Below, piece by piece: positions 33,401 to 44,557 of a DNA stretch of 64,000 nucleotides. Source of the stretch: Exophiala sp. HKRS030 (lineage: Eukaryota; Ascomycota; Eurotiomycetes; Chaetothyriales; Herpotrichiellaceae); the NCBI GenBank assembly GCA_023897205.1, contig JAHWDD010000002.1, positions 372,001 to 436,000 on the forward strand, read 5' to 3'. Numbering within the stretch: the first letter of the stretch is position 1; each line of letters opens with the position of its first letter. The translations under genes and the position numbers were made by a program. The notes under the pieces were generated by a model that was not told the DNA's origin, did no database searches, and was given only the letters and a program-made list of their open reading frames with translations.

Positions 33401-35897
33401 AAAGCTGGTCCTAACCATTTGGCAGTCTTGATCGTAGTATCTGATAGCGCGGCAGTGACCAGCAGCTCATCATGTGAGAAACACGGTTGGCGACGGAACT
33501 CTTGCAGTCGTCGAACGCCAGCTTCGCCAAAAGGCTCCCAGTCGGCTGGTGCGAAATTGACGGCCTCGTTGAAGTTAAAGCCATGGTTGAAGCCGGCGTG
33601 GTAGGCTTGCGGGAAGGTTATAACAAATTGCCCTGCACGTTGATCACACGCATAGACGTCCACGCCCGCCTTTCTCAATTGATTAGGTGGCAGTATTGTC
33701 ACAAGCTGGAAGAGTAGATCTGGCTGAGTTTCGAAGAGTTCGGGAACGGCTTTTCTCATGGCGTCCTCAAAAAGTCCTGCATGGCTGCCGGGAATTCCGT
33801 ACCAAGTCTTTGTAGCCCCAAAATGTTGGTAGTTCGCCGAATATGCATAGTGATCCTCATTGTGCCAACAGAAGGTCGAAAAACACATGCCCACGTAGAG
33901 CCACGGAACGGTCATACCCGAGATATCGCCCTTGATGTGCCTGAACAGAGAGTCTTCGAGGAAAGGCATAACGTTGAGATTCCACGGGTCTTTGGAGTAC
34001 GGGTTTAGAGGTTGCTTTTCAATGGTGGGAAAGCCGCTGCCGTGAGTGGTGGAATGGATGTCAGCACCATACTCGACCTCTACTTGCTCGGTGATGTCTT
34101 CCACGAGTCTCCAAAACTCACGCTCCACGTCATCCTCATTAGGCCGTCGCTGAGTATTGGTGACAGGGTCGAATGGCATTCTCGCGGCAAAGTAGTGGTC
34201 CTTAAAATTGTTGGCTTTCTCTTGGAATTGCTTCAAGGAGTATATGCTTCCTTCCTCGAAGCCATAGTCGTTGGTTCCAACTAAACATTTTGGACAATGC
34301 CATTCGGTCGGAGCTTGTGTCAATGGTGGCTCTGCACAATGCATGTGGTAGCCTAAATCACAACTGTCGCAAAGTAAGATGCTTTCCTTGTTGTCTGATT
34401 TTCCGCACTTTTCACATCTATCTCCTTGTCTTCGCGGAGTAGATTTGCTCCGTACCTGGGGGGTAGAAGGGCGCATCGCTGGGATGTGATTACCCGGAAT
34501 TGTAGGCATACCATCCTTTTTAGGTCTCTTGCTCCTTCTGCCGTTTGGCCCATCCTCATCGCCGTGCATCGCTTCTGACCCAGACTCACCAGTGAGGCTG
34601 TCATGACTCATTGTCCTCTTAAGTGGGTTGGATCCTCCATTATGCAGGTGAGCTCCGGGTGGAACTGCTGACAACGTAGGTCCATTGACAGGCATGAAAG
34701 ATGGAGTGTGGTTCGGAGGCGGTGTCGTAGTACCATTGACTTCGTTCTTTACGATTGGAGGTGGTAAGGTGTTGACCGCCGTGAATCCTGAGGGAGCATT
34801 TACAGCGGCAAACCCACTATTGACAGCCGTAAACCCGGAAGATGATACTGGTCGAGGCTGAGGTGCCGGAGCCACAGGCGCTATTGATGGCTGTTGTTGG
34901 ACGGGTGGCGGAACTGGATGCAAAGGGCCGTTTGCAGTTGTGGTGTGAGGTTGGCTGGGATCTCCCAATGACATTGCAGGCGGAGCCGACTGAGAAGGGG
35001 GCGGAGGTGGTATCGGCGACTGGTAAGGAGCCATGGCTGGAGAGTACGATCCTCCTTGCTCATTTTCGAGCTGCTGCTGAACTCCAGGCTTGGCCCATTT
35101 AAGATACTCCTCGTACGGGTGTAACCATCTCTGATACGAATTCTTCAGAGAAGTCGATAAGGAAGACATGATTTTCCCACTGTAACCCAAGTCTCTTCCA
35201 ATTTCGGCCCATTTCTTGTCTTTGCATACTCTTTCAAATCCACCTCGAATCTCGACTGCTTTCTTCAGCTTGAACAGGTCCAGAGGACGTTTGTCGACGC
35301 TGGGAAATCGATTGAGGTGTTGGCCATATTGTTTGTGGTACTTTGCAAGCTGGTCTAGATAGTTGAGGTTTGTCCTATTTCCTGCGCAGGAGTAAGAGGG
35401 CGTTGCAGGACAATTCGAGGATGTCAAGATCTTACCTCCTTCTACAAGATTTATTTCCTGCCGTCGAGTACGAAAATGAAAGCGCTACAAACGTCAGTCC
35501 TGGGCAAAGATCACGCAGACACCCAACTCACCTCAGTGTCCACGGCGAAATCTGGGTTCCAGGAATCTGGAGGAATGATCTTGCAGATGCCGAACTTGCT
35601 TGCACTCGGGGCTATGCTTCGAATGTATTCCATAGGGTCACGAAATTCGGCTTCTGTCGGTCTATATGTGGGTGCTTCAAGGAGCCCGTATTGTCTTGAT
35701 CTGGCGGGAGGATCGCGGCTTGCTGGATCACCTTTGCGCTCTACAGTGCGCATGTCAAGTGCTTGAGCGTGTCTAGCGCTGTACGGGAAAGCCGGTGTAG
35801 CAATGTTGGGACCTACGCCATTCATTCGAGTGGCAGGCGATGGTTTCGCGGCAGCAGTCGCAGGTGCGACACCACCTGTGGACGGTGGAGCGACCAT
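30469..35897 (-). CDS. lid2: JARID1/KDM5-type histone H3K4 demethylase (Lid2)
   Basis: JmjC oxygenase that demethylates H3K4me3/me2. Four exons on the minus strand: 35897-35532, 35484-35436, 35381-31754 and 31705-30469, giving 1759 aa. The introns are 47-54 bp and join AVDTE to RFHFRTRRQE, LVEGG to NRTNLNYL, and CEICHDW to YHAKCLK. Domains in order: JmjN (about 70-115), ARID (about 140-240), PHD1 (RCEKCGK to WHCPKC, about 460-510), JmjC with Fe(II) ligands in CWHNEDH and the distal His of HAGFNHGFN (about 600-750), C5HC2 zinc finger (about 835-890), a PLU-1-type helical region (about 900-1230), PHD2 split by the last intron, and a Ser/Pro/Gly-rich disordered tail. All catalytic residues are present. 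Fungal homologues include S. pombe Lid2 and Aspergillus KdmB. Confidence 0.94.
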
Positions 35898-36825
35898 GAC
35901 GGCGCGGATGTATGTGGTCTGACCAAAGCTGCTGTGATTTTGATTTTATTGGGGTTTTCGCAAGTAACAGACGTCCAGTGAGTCCAACTCCAAGCCAAGG
36001 AATGAAATGTGTGAAGCGTGCGGATCGATGGAGGTATTAAGAGGGCCGATATTCAAGCGTGAACAAGAGACGACCGAGTGAGGGAACGAGTGAATGCGGG
36101 TAGCCTCGTATTGGAATGGCGCAGGTTGATTGGAGAAGCGCCGTAGTGCTTTACCAGCACTAGAACGAGGTTGGTTCACATGCAGAGTCTCCAGTTCTGC
36201 AGAATACGAGATACAGAAGAAAAAGCCAGCGAAAGGAAGCAATGATCGTCCGAGAATGTGAGAGTTGAAAGTGAAAGTGAAAGAGACGGCTTGAGCCTTC
36301 CAAGGGCAGGCAAGAACTGTCTATGAGACTAACGGACTGATAGCAACCGAATATTGGCTACACAGGGCGGCATGAAGCCAGCTCATAGGCATCTCACCAG
36401 ATCCACAGGCCACTCGTTAAGCAGCCACAAAATGTTCCCAAACAGACTTCCCCACTCACGTGATCACCCGTTTCCTCGCCACTCGCACTCGCACAAGTAA
36501 GTCCACATTCAACTTTATCAGCCACAAGCCTCAAGGGAAGAACAGGTAGACTGCCGAGGGAACCACATCGTCAACAATTACTCTCCTTACTGGACAATCC
36601 TGGCTAATTTTCCAGCAAGTTTGTATAAACTCGCCTCTTCGACTACGCAGGCAGGAGACGATCCGTTGCCACCTACAAGCACATGGCCACTGCACCGACT
36701 CGGTCCTATTGAGGACTGACGCGCCTGACACCCACTCAACATCACTCTGCGGAACAAATTGCATGTGGTGCACGACTCTCGACCATCCCTGACGCGTCAC
36801 TAGGCATTTACGAGAACGGGCCAGA
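35898..36825. promoter_or_regulatory. Divergent intergenic region of KDM5 and SLX1
   Basis: About 930 bp with promoters for both divergent genes. No coding feature is seen; the open frames 35946-36242 and 36531-36800 have no family features. Confidence 0.45.
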
Positions 36826-38049
36826 ATGGACTTGAAACCTATTCCGGCATTTTATTGTTGTTACCTACTTCGCTCGACTGTCCGACATGCCAGCGTCTAT
36901 GTCGGCTCTAGTCCGGACCCAGCCCGGCGACTTGCTCAACACAATGGTCGAGTACAAGGTGGTGCTGTGCGCACATCTCGGCATAGTCTTCAGCCCTGGG
37001 AAGTCACCTGTGTGGTAGCGGGTTTCCCTTCCAACATTGCTGCATTGCAGTTTGAGTGGGCATGGCAGAATTGCCATCTGACAAGACACATCCCGCCTAA
37101 CGAGCGAATCTCCTTTGCGACAACCCGAACGAAGACTTCAAGAACTGGGAAGGTCACTCGGAAGCCTGGCAGGCCAAGAACCTCCTTGATAGACAAGCTA
37201 TCCAACTTGCATCTCCTCTTAAGGGCCTCTTATTTTTCGAGGTGGCCGCTGGAGGTTCGCTTTTTCAGCCAGGATGCCTATCAATCGTGGCGAACATGGT
37301 GCGGGCGAGTTGATACACACATCTCGAAGGATATAAAAATCCACTTCGATCCACCTCAGAATCAGCCCTTACAGATACAGGATGAGTTCACGTCGGCACA
37401 GCCTGTTCAGCGGAAAAGAAAAGCAGATCTTATCGGCAAGGGTGGCGTTGACGGTGTTGATCCCACATATGCCTCCTTTCGTGGGGTTTTTGACAAGAGT
37501 CAGTTTCTCCTCGACGAGGAGGATGATCCGAACTGTTCTGTATGCAGCAAAGGAATTGATGTGCAGGAAGGGTTGTTTGTGGTCTGCCCCACTGATGATT
37601 GTCAAAGCATATCACACGTGACATGCTTAGCAGATGCTTTCCTAGGTCAACAACAGTCAGCTTCACTTGTACCAAAGTCAGGGCATTGTGCTTCGTGCGG
37701 GCACGATCATTCATGGTCAGACCTTATGCAGCAGGTGACTTTGAGGACTCGGGGTATGAAGGAAGTCAAGAAGATAATGGCACAAAAAAGTAGAAAAACA
37801 GCGACAAGTGCCAGTGAGATGTTAGAAGAGCAAAGCGAGGAAGAATCCGAAACTGAAGCGGATGGACTTACCTCTGGGGAGGTTATTGATGAAGAATTCT
37901 TGGAAGAGCACGAGGATGACGATAACATGTCTGTTGCGTCCACAGAATCCCTGATGAGCACCACGGCTACGCGTATAGCTCAAGACAAGATTGCGGTAGA
38001 CGAGCCTCGATTGGAGGTAGTTATCGAGGACAGCGAAGAGGAGATATGA
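36826..38049 (+). CDS. SLX1: Structure-specific endonuclease subunit SLX1
   Basis: Catalytic subunit of the SLX1-SLX4 nuclease that cuts branched DNA in recombination and at stalled forks. A single exon of 407 aa. The GIY-YIG domain opens the protein: CCYLLRSTVRHASVYVGSSPDPARRLAQHNG, followed by VAGFPSNIAALQFEWAWQN with the metal-binding Glu. A RING-like zinc region follows (about residues 240-300), with CSVCSKGI, CPTDDC, HVTC and CASCGHDHSW. The C-terminal 90 residues are acidic (poly-Glu/Asp) and disordered. The stop is 16 bp from the convergent CDC8 stop. Confidence 0.93.
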   Translation: MDLKPIPAFYCCYLLRSTVRHASVYVGSSPDPARRLAQHNGRVQGGAVRTSRHSLQPWEVTCVVAGFPSNIAALQFEWAWQNCHLTRHIPPNERISFATTRTKTSRTGKVTRKPGRPRTSLIDKLSNLHLLLRASYFSRWPLEVRFFSQDAYQSWRTWCGRVDTHISKDIKIHFDPPQNQPLQIQDEFTSAQPVQRKRKADLIGKGGVDGVDPTYASFRGVFDKSQFLLDEEDDPNCSVCSKGIDVQEGLFVVCPTDDCQSISHVTCLADAFLGQQQSASLVPKSGHCASCGHDHSWSDLMQQVTLRTRGMKEVKKIMAQKSRKTATSASEMLEEQSEEESETEADGLTSGEVIDEEFLEEHEDDDNMSVASTESLMSTTATRIAQDKIAVDEPRLEVVIEDSEEEI

Positions 38050-38065
38050 TGCAAATATCGTCCCT

Positions 38066-38813
38066 TTAGGCTGCCTTTAGTGGTCCTAGTACTCTGAGCT
38101 GCGTCGACGACGCAGCCGCATCTGAAAGACCCTTGACACCCAGTGAAATTTCGGCTGTTACTTGGTCCATCGTCTTTCCTGCGTCGATAGTCTTGATGTA
38201 GACCTGGTCCAGGCGAGAGAATAATTGCTGGAAAAGAGTACGAACCCGCGTCTGCATTTTCTCCGTCTCGTATCTTTCGGCACCGTATCCCCCTCTCTTG
38301 GCAGCGTCGGCCGAAGAGATATCGAGGAAGAAGAGCAGATCCGGCTTCAACAGTCCTATCTCGGGATACCATGCCCAGTCAAGTGACAAGTCTGGGTTGT
38401 CCTTTGCGGCCGAATAGACGGCCCCCGAGAAGGAGTACCGATCTACTATAACACTCACACCATCCAGGATGTCTTTTCGAATGCTTTTGACGGCCTCCCA
38501 GCGATTGGCCGAGAAAAGGAGATGGATTGAGTGGTCGTCCTGCTGGGCTTTGCCGGTCAAATAACTGTTGATCATTTGACCAGTAGGAGTAGTACGGTCT
38601 GATTTATTGACACGTTAATCGCACGACCCGGGCTCTGACTGACACTCACTGACCTGGAAATTTAACATATCGGACTCTCTTTCCTTGTGCTTCAAAACTC
38701 TCCACGAGCTTTTGACACTGTGTCGATTTGCCTGAGCGATCGAGGCCTTCGACGACGATCAGATAGCCCCGTTGCTCAAAGGGGGTCGTTTCCGACATTT
38801 GGTGAGAAACCAT
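38066..38813 (-). CDS. CDC8: Thymidylate kinase
   Basis: Phosphorylates dTMP to dTDP for DNA synthesis. Two exons: 38813-38654 and 38598-38066, giving 230 aa. The 55-bp intron (GTCAGT donor, ATCAG acceptor) joins RVRYVKFP to DRTTPTGQMINSYL. Motifs: P-loop GLDRSGKST (residues 23-31), DRYSFSG (the DRX motif of the dTMP site), LSLDWAWYPEIGLLKPDLLFFLD and a lid region with GAERYETEKMQ. A second ATG at 38798 (MSETTP) is possible. A 212-bp promoter region is shared with the divergent QTRT2 gene. Confidence 0.92.
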
Positions 38814-39025
38814 GTCGTCTCAGATATCTTCTTCTAAAGGTCTTCTGCTCGACCAGCGCGTCAATTGAGGGAGCTTGAGTTGAGCGATTCAGTTAGCGCG
38901 TTGCTTAAAGCTCCCTGATCCACCGTACTACTTCTCTACGGTGGACTTTGAATGGCAATATCAAATTCCCGCGAAAACAATACCAAACGTTGTTCTTTTT
39001 TTTGGACGATCCAAACCATGGCAAC
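38814..39025. promoter_or_regulatory. Short bidirectional promoter of CDC8 and QTRT2
   Basis: The start codons are 212 bp apart in divergent orientation. The stretch holds GCGCGT, at about 38858, which resembles the MluI-type (ACGCGT) cell-cycle box but lacks its first base. No TATA box is seen. Confidence 0.4.
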
Positions 39026-40501
39026 ATGGCGCAGCTAGATGTCTCATCGCTCGGTCAACTACCGGACGAGATGCTGAAGTTTGTTCTGCAACATGGCACG
39101 GTTTCAGAGGCGGGCGCTCGTCTTGGTCAATTGACAGTTCACAACAGGTCTGCCATTCAGACACCGCATTACATCGTACCGACATCGAGAGGCGCCATTC
39201 CACATCTCTCGCAGGACAATGTCCAGAAACACACGAGAATATCGGCGGCATACGTGTCGCTGGAGGATTGTACGTGACTCCAACAGCGTAAAGCTGTGCA
39301 CTGACTTAAAGCTCACAGTTGTTGGATGATAGTCATAGAGAAGTCGGCTGAAAATGCGCCCATCTACACCACCCCGACTCAGAACGGAGATTCAGCCCTA
39401 CGGAATTTCACTGGGCTACCCTCCCAATGCCTGTCTATTCTAGGTCCTCGTCGCGTTCCGAGTATAACGCCACCGGCGCATAACACAAATTCCTCCGTCA
39501 CAATCTCGACATCCGTCGGCTTCAGATTTCTAGAGTTGAAACATTACAACGAGGCCTTGCGCAAGTTGAAAGCGGATCTCTCGACGAGCCTGGCAGACGT
39601 CATTCCGACTGAAAATGCAAGCCTGAAGAGGATTGCCAGAAGTGCAGACCGGACACATGCCTGGCTCCGAGACACAATTGAACAAAAAGACCGTGACGGA
39701 TTGAGGCCGTTCTTCGCCAGTATTCCACCACTAGACTCACCCTTACTATCACTCTATCTCGACGATATACGCGACGAATACAAAGAGCACATATCAGGAC
39801 TATGTCTTTACTCACCTGCATCAACACCAGAACTCCCAGACTCCCTCCGCCATTTGCCCAGAATATGTGTAGGTAACCCTACAACTCCACAAGCATTACT
39901 GGCATCGATAGATATGGGTGTCGACATGATGACGATACCATTTGTCACACAGGCGTCGGAATTTGGGATTGCTTTGTCGTTTTCATTTCCAGGCTCCTCC
40001 TCCTCATCATCCTCCTCCGCCGCAGAGACCATCACCACCACCACACAGCCTCTTGGAATTGACATGTGGTCCGCCACCTACGCCACAGACACATCTCCTT
40101 TGAGCGAGGGGTGCACTTGTTACACCTGTCGGAGACATCATCGGGCATATGTACATCACTTGCTTCAGGCCAAAGAGATGCTGGCCTGGGCCCTTTTGCA
40201 AATCCACAACTATTCCGTCCTCGACTCGTTCTTCGACCGAGTCCGTGAGAGCATCAAGCGACGCTCTTTCGACGATGACTCGGACACTTTTAATCGTTTG
40301 TATGAATCCGAATTACCAAAACAGACCGGCCAAGGCCCACGGATTAGAGGCTACCAGATGAAGAGTGTGGGTGGAGCGGAGGCGAGAAAGAACCAAAAGG
40401 CCTGGGGCAAGGTAGACGAGCAACTACAGAAACTGGCCGAAGCTGAGTCGGGCGTCGCTACCCCCGACGGCGATGCAAATGACATTGAGGAGCACGTCTA
40501 G
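39026..40501 (+). CDS. QTRT2: Queuine tRNA-ribosyltransferase accessory subunit 2
   Basis: Non-catalytic partner of QTRT1 in the enzyme that swaps guanine-34 for queuine in tRNA. Two exons: 39026-39269 and 39333-40501, giving 470 aa. The 63-bp intron (GTACGT donor, ATGATAG acceptor) joins VSLED to FIEKSAEN. The acceptor at 39314 would lead to an immediate stop. The N-terminus has GARLGQLTVHNRSAIQTPHYIVPTSRGAIPHL, as in this family, and the C-terminal zinc site reads GCTCYTCRRHHRAYVHHLL. A Ser-rich loop (about residue 305) and an Arg/Lys-rich C-terminus are family-typical. Fungi that encode this gene import queuine, since they cannot make it. Confidence 0.9.
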
Positions 40502-40593
40502 CCGAGAAATTATAGAGCAGCAATGCAAATGGACAATCGAAGAGCGCGCTCCTGGCCAAGAAACCAAAAGACTTGATAGGGCTTGGGTGGACA

Positions 40594-42264
40594 TCATGAC
40601 TCCCTCGTAACCTCTCTAACCAGTGGTCCAACCTGTTTCCTGCTCTTGCTAGTATCACCCATCCACCAAATCTCCCACGACGCCAGTTGTTGTTGTCGTT
40701 GTTCTCCTGTTACTACTCTTTGATCCAGTGCTTGAATAAGATCTCCATCTTCGTCCCATGCCTTTAGCTCGAGTTCCCCCCCGGCCCTCGCTTCAAACGT
40801 GTTGTCGACCACACCCTTGATTTTATGATCCATGGCCAAAAGAACGAGTTCTTTCCTGCCGTCACCAGCACGGGTGAGCATGGCAAAGATTCCCAATGTT
40901 CTGGTCTCGTCGTGAGCAAACCTGTCGACCTCGTCTAGAAACTCCTTCACTCCCCCAGCGTGCCTCACGAGCCAAGAAAGAGGTTTGACCAGACTCGATA
41001 TCCCAATATTGACTGTTTCCGTATTCTTCGCTGCTACTCCTGCTGCTGCTGTTTTTGTGTGCTCGGCCCAACTCTTGTAATCTCGGTCAAAAATCTCTTG
41101 CATGGTCAATAGATCAAGAGAATTCGTTTTGGATTTGCTTAGAATCTCGTGAATCGCGTCTCTATCCCACTTGGCACCGGACTCGGTCTTTTCACTTGTC
41201 GTCGTCGTCCCCTGTCCCTTGACATCGCCATCGCCATCGTTACTGTGCTTGACGATCGACTCTAGAAACTTGACAACCTCCCTATCTAGATCTGAACATT
41301 TATCCCCTTTGGCCTTGAGATTGGAAGTGTCGATTAGGATGGGTGCTAGGGCAAGTCTGGCCATCTGCCTCGGTCCATCGTCGTCGTCGGCGTCGTCGCG
41401 TAGATGGTGATCATTGTCCTCTTGACTTGGCGCTGAAGTGGTAGGCTGCCACAAACCTTTGTCCCGAAGATGTTGAACGACAAGACTTGTGCAACTGCCT
41501 ATACCCGTCCGAATCATCCTGGGGTCCGCATCACCAGACACATAGCCCTCGTCCACATGGTGATCAATACAACCTGTAATTTCTAGTCTTGACCGGATCA
41601 CCTCATCTGACAATCCTGGTATTGGGATAGAAGGTGCATTATGGTCGACCAGAATCACTTCCTGTTTCTCATCGGCACTTGTTACAGCAGCTGCGAATAC
41701 CTTGTGGAGTACCGAGCCCTGATCGTCCAAAACGTCCGCAATAGTGAGTATTTCCTCCAACATTTTCGCTGTCTTGCCCTGGCCGTCGCCGGACTGCCTC
41801 TTCCCATCACCTCCTCGTCTGACATTCTCCGGCTTCTCGCCCATGGCGAGACGTAATGCAACACCGAATTCGGGCCGTAGACGCCATAATTCTTTCGATC
41901 GAACAAAAGGTAAATTCAGAATAGGAACGTACATTCGTCTTCTCCGAGTGTCTTTCGTAGTATTGTTGTTGTTGTTGTAGAAATATGACAAGACTATGGC
42001 CGAGATGATACTGTCCAGGTCTGCCGAAGGATTGCCCATGACCAACGTTACCGATCCTTGTCGACCAGTATCTCCTCCTCCCCGACTGTGTGATGATGGT
42101 GACGATGATTGTGCCATGGGCAGATTCGAGGCTGGTGACGACGGCGACGACAACGCCACGCGTCGAATACGTGACAGATACGTCGTTAGTAAAGGCATTG
42201 TTCTATCCGTCTCGTCATCCATCAGGGGAATAAAGGTTCCGGTCACTTTCTCTTTCGATCTCAT
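40594..42264 (-). CDS. PPX1: Exopolyphosphatase PPX1 (DHH superfamily)
   Basis: Cleaves terminal phosphate from polyphosphate. A single exon of 556 aa. DHH motifs are visible: MGNPSADLDSI (motif 1), ILVDHN (motif 2), TGCIDHHVDEGY (motif 3, DHH) and GIGSCTSLVVQ, with a following APILIDTSNLK. The DHHA2 C-terminal domain includes FDRDYKSW and LGIFAMLTRA. The protein is longer than yeast Ppx1 (397 aa) because of Ser-rich N-terminal, Asn-rich (NNNNN) and Asp-rich insertions. The first 22 residues before the internal Met at 42198 (MPLLTTYLSRIRR) may not be translated. The stop is 93 bp from the convergent QTRT2 stop. Confidence 0.9.
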   Translation of the reverse strand: MRSKEKVTGTFIPLMDDETDRTMPLLTTYLSRIRRVALSSPSSPASNLPMAQSSSPSSHSRGGGDTGRQGSVTLVMGNPSADLDSIISAIVLSYFYNNNNNTTKDTRRRRMYVPILNLPFVRSKELWRLRPEFGVALRLAMGEKPENVRRGGDGKRQSGDGQGKTAKMLEEILTIADVLDDQGSVLHKVFAAAVTSADEKQEVILVDHNAPSIPIPGLSDEVIRSRLEITGCIDHHVDEGYVSGDADPRMIRTGIGSCTSLVVQHLRDKGLWQPTTSAPSQEDNDHHLRDDADDDDGPRQMARLALAPILIDTSNLKAKGDKCSDLDREVVKFLESIVKHSNDGDGDVKGQGTTTTSEKTESGAKWDRDAIHEILSKSKTNSLDLLTMQEIFDRDYKSWAEHTKTAAAGVAAKNTETVNIGISSLVKPLSWLVRHAGGVKEFLDEVDRFAHDETRTLGIFAMLTRAGDGRKELVLLAMDHKIKGVVDNTFEARAGGELELKAWDEDGDLIQALDQRVVTGEQRQQQLASWEIWWMGDTSKSRKQVGPLVREVTRES

Positions 42265-42987
42265 AAGGAGTTAAAACCACTCCGGGGGGGTTATTATTTA
42301 TACTATGAGTCAGTCTTGTTGCTGAAAGTCTTGTACTGAACAATAATTAAATGTTGTGTGTGGGAACGGAAGCACATGACGTAGAACCCCAAAAACAACC
42401 ACGAATATTTATATACATATATATTTCTTACTGTCGAGCGTGAACGGCGATAGATATCACGCACAATCACCTCTGCATCTCACACAAGACTACCTCTCAT
42501 GGGTATATCACGGAAATAGCCCCCATTGTCAGTTGCTATGGAGATATCTTTGCGAAACGCACACAACTAAGTAAGTTATGACTTGGTCGTTACTAGGTGT
42601 GAATTTAGAAATACCATGATATCTCAACAAAGTCGATGCTGCTTCAATTCTCAATATCCTTCATCACTTGAGCCACCCAACCTTCAGAGGCGTGTATCCC
42701 AATGCGAAACTGTTGACATTGCAGTTCGAGCGCCAAAACAAGAGAAGAGACTAAATTAAGGCAGTCCCTTTTCTTCCCACCCTCACCAACGCACCCCAAT
42801 TCTTTTGGTTTTCCCTTGGCCTCCTTCTGATATCACTTCCCCATCGATATCTCGTTTTTCCCGCTCTTCCCCTAAACTTCGCTTAATATGTACTCTTTAT
42901 ACAAGCTCTGGCCGACTCATCGCGACGGCGGCCCTCTAACCCTTTATTTTCTCTGAGATCTCAAGCCTCGGACCTCAAATCCGCCAT
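42265..42987. other. Intergenic, left edge of the accessory cluster
   Basis: About 720 bp. The first part is PPX1 promoter with an AT-rich stretch (42400-42430). No gene is seen. It forms the border between the conserved genes and the cluster. Confidence 0.45.
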
Positions 42988-43953
42988 CTATAACCTGGCT
43001 TGCATAGGACAATCAACTAATGATGCCTTGGGACCACTTGCTCGCAGGAGTCTTCCATCTGTGTCTCTCTTCAATCCCAGTTCCAGCAGCTTTGCAAACG
43101 CATCTGCAAAGTCTTTGAAAAAAAGATCCTTGTCTTTGGCGTATTTATCCACCCAGACTCGAAAAGCAGGGTCTTCCAGCAATGCCATGTCGGCCGGTAG
43201 CATCATCAACTCCTCCACGCTGCCTCGACCAGACTGGCTGGCGCCGGCTGCAATGTTTGAAAACTGATAGAGCCCATTCCCAAGCGACCGCCGGTGCCAT
43301 TCGTGGGCTTTTAGCGTTCGGAAAAATGCATTTGAGAATCTCGTCGGGTTTCTCACCCATTTGCCCTCGAAGCCGCTTCTGTCCGCATGGCATCTCCCCA
43401 GACAATGCGCACCACACAACGCCACGATATCACGGTCCTCGAAACCCATGCGGTGGAAGACCTGCCGGACATGGCTCGCATCTTTGCTGGCGTCGGGGAG
43501 CCTCCCAACCGTACTCCCCGATGCTGAAGCTTCTCGGGCGTCCGAGTAGTCCGTCCGACCACCGAGCCATTTTACCTTGGGTCCTCCAAGAGTTTCAATG
43601 GCTACGACTCCTGCAAGCGTGTAAAGGTCTGCGTGGCTCAGCCATGAAAGCTGGTGCTGATGTCTCAGGTCGTCGAGTGCGCTCCTGGCAGTTTCAAGCC
43701 CGGCATTCGACGGGTCATTAGCCTCGTCGTCAAATCTCATTGCGCCGCCATTAGAGCCTCCTGTGTCCGAAACGGCGCAGTAGGTCCCTGCACAGTGCCA
43801 GGCCAACCGTACAAGAAGAGGACCGAGAGAACCATCATCATGGCCAGGTCGGTATAGAAGATCCCGTATAGCCCGGTGGACGGGTGCAAGTGCCGGATCA
43901 GTTCCAGACAGAGGTCCCGCCCGCATTGCTGAAGTCGGATTTCCGAAATCCAT
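42988..43953 (-). CDS. Class I haem peroxidase (cytochrome c / ascorbate type) ending in ARL
   Basis: Reduces H2O2. A single exon of 321 aa from the ATG at 43953. The upstream continuation starts with a non-ATG codon. Distal site RLAWH (Arg49, Trp52, His53) and proximal His183 in LCGAHCLGRCH are present. Trp199 in SGFEGKW matches the catalytic radical Trp of cytochrome c peroxidase. The C-terminal part (MMLPADMALLEDPAFRVWV, then YAKDKDLFFKDFADAFAKLLELG) is the class I fungal signature. No mitochondrial presequence is visible, unlike Ccp1. The last three residues are ARL, which fits a peroxisomal PTS1. The gene is adjacent to an FMN oxidase whose family can make H2O2. The donor substrate is unknown. 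Confidence 0.85.
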   Translation of the reverse strand: MDFGNPTSAMRAGPLSGTDPALAPVHRAIRDLLYRPGHDDGSLGPLLVRLAWHCAGTYCAVSDTGGSNGGAMRFDDEANDPSNAGLETARSALDDLRHQHQLSWLSHADLYTLAGVVAIETLGGPKVKWLGGRTDYSDAREASASGSTVGRLPDASKDASHVRQVFHRMGFEDRDIVALCGAHCLGRCHADRSGFEGKWVRNPTRFSNAFFRTLKAHEWHRRSLGNGLYQFSNIAAGASQSGRGSVEELMMLPADMALLEDPAFRVWVDKYAKDKDLFFKDFADAFAKLLELGLKRDTDGRLLRASGPKASLVDCPMQARL

Positions 43954-44557
43954 TGAAGCTTGAAGCAAAAGTCCAGAGTTCAGATCGGATATAGTAGAGG
44001 CCTAACAGATGGTTCTGAATGTCTAGTTGATCTAGGACCTGCGGATAATAGCTCTACAGGCCCGAAGCGATATATCGCCCCAAGTAGCATATCTGGCCAA
44101 TATTGGTCTTTCCGGGTCGTCATATACGCCCGACGAAAGAGATAGTTTGCTCAGTGCGATATGTCTACTATCATTTATCCGTTGGCGCCGCCCGAGTGGA
44201 TAGGTCCGTCGTTTTCCGAGCGACAGAGCATCTCTACCGCCACTGACCGACCCCTACTGAAGCCGATTGGTGGTAGTCATTCCAGGTACGGACCTGCAGA
44301 GCAGCGCTAGAACCCAGAATTGAAGTGTAACGTCCAAAAGAGGTGGTTGGCATCACGCCGGGTCCTGGTGGCTGTATGGAAATCCTGAAATCCCATGAGC
44401 ATACCAGACGCCACGTCCACGGCCAGGGCCACGATGCAGAATAACAGAGATACGTAGCAAAACTGAATTTGGAGTAACGTGAGATTGGTTGTTATTCTAC
44501 TAAAGTACCCGAGGCACGCAACGGTGTGCCGCATTTCTGTCTGTACTTTATCGCACG
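43954..44557. other. Intergenic, no gene seen
   Basis: About 600 bp between two leftward genes. It should hold the peroxidase promoter. The minus-strand frame 44307-44597 has a hydrophobic stretch but no ATG-supported or family-like structure. Confidence 0.4.
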
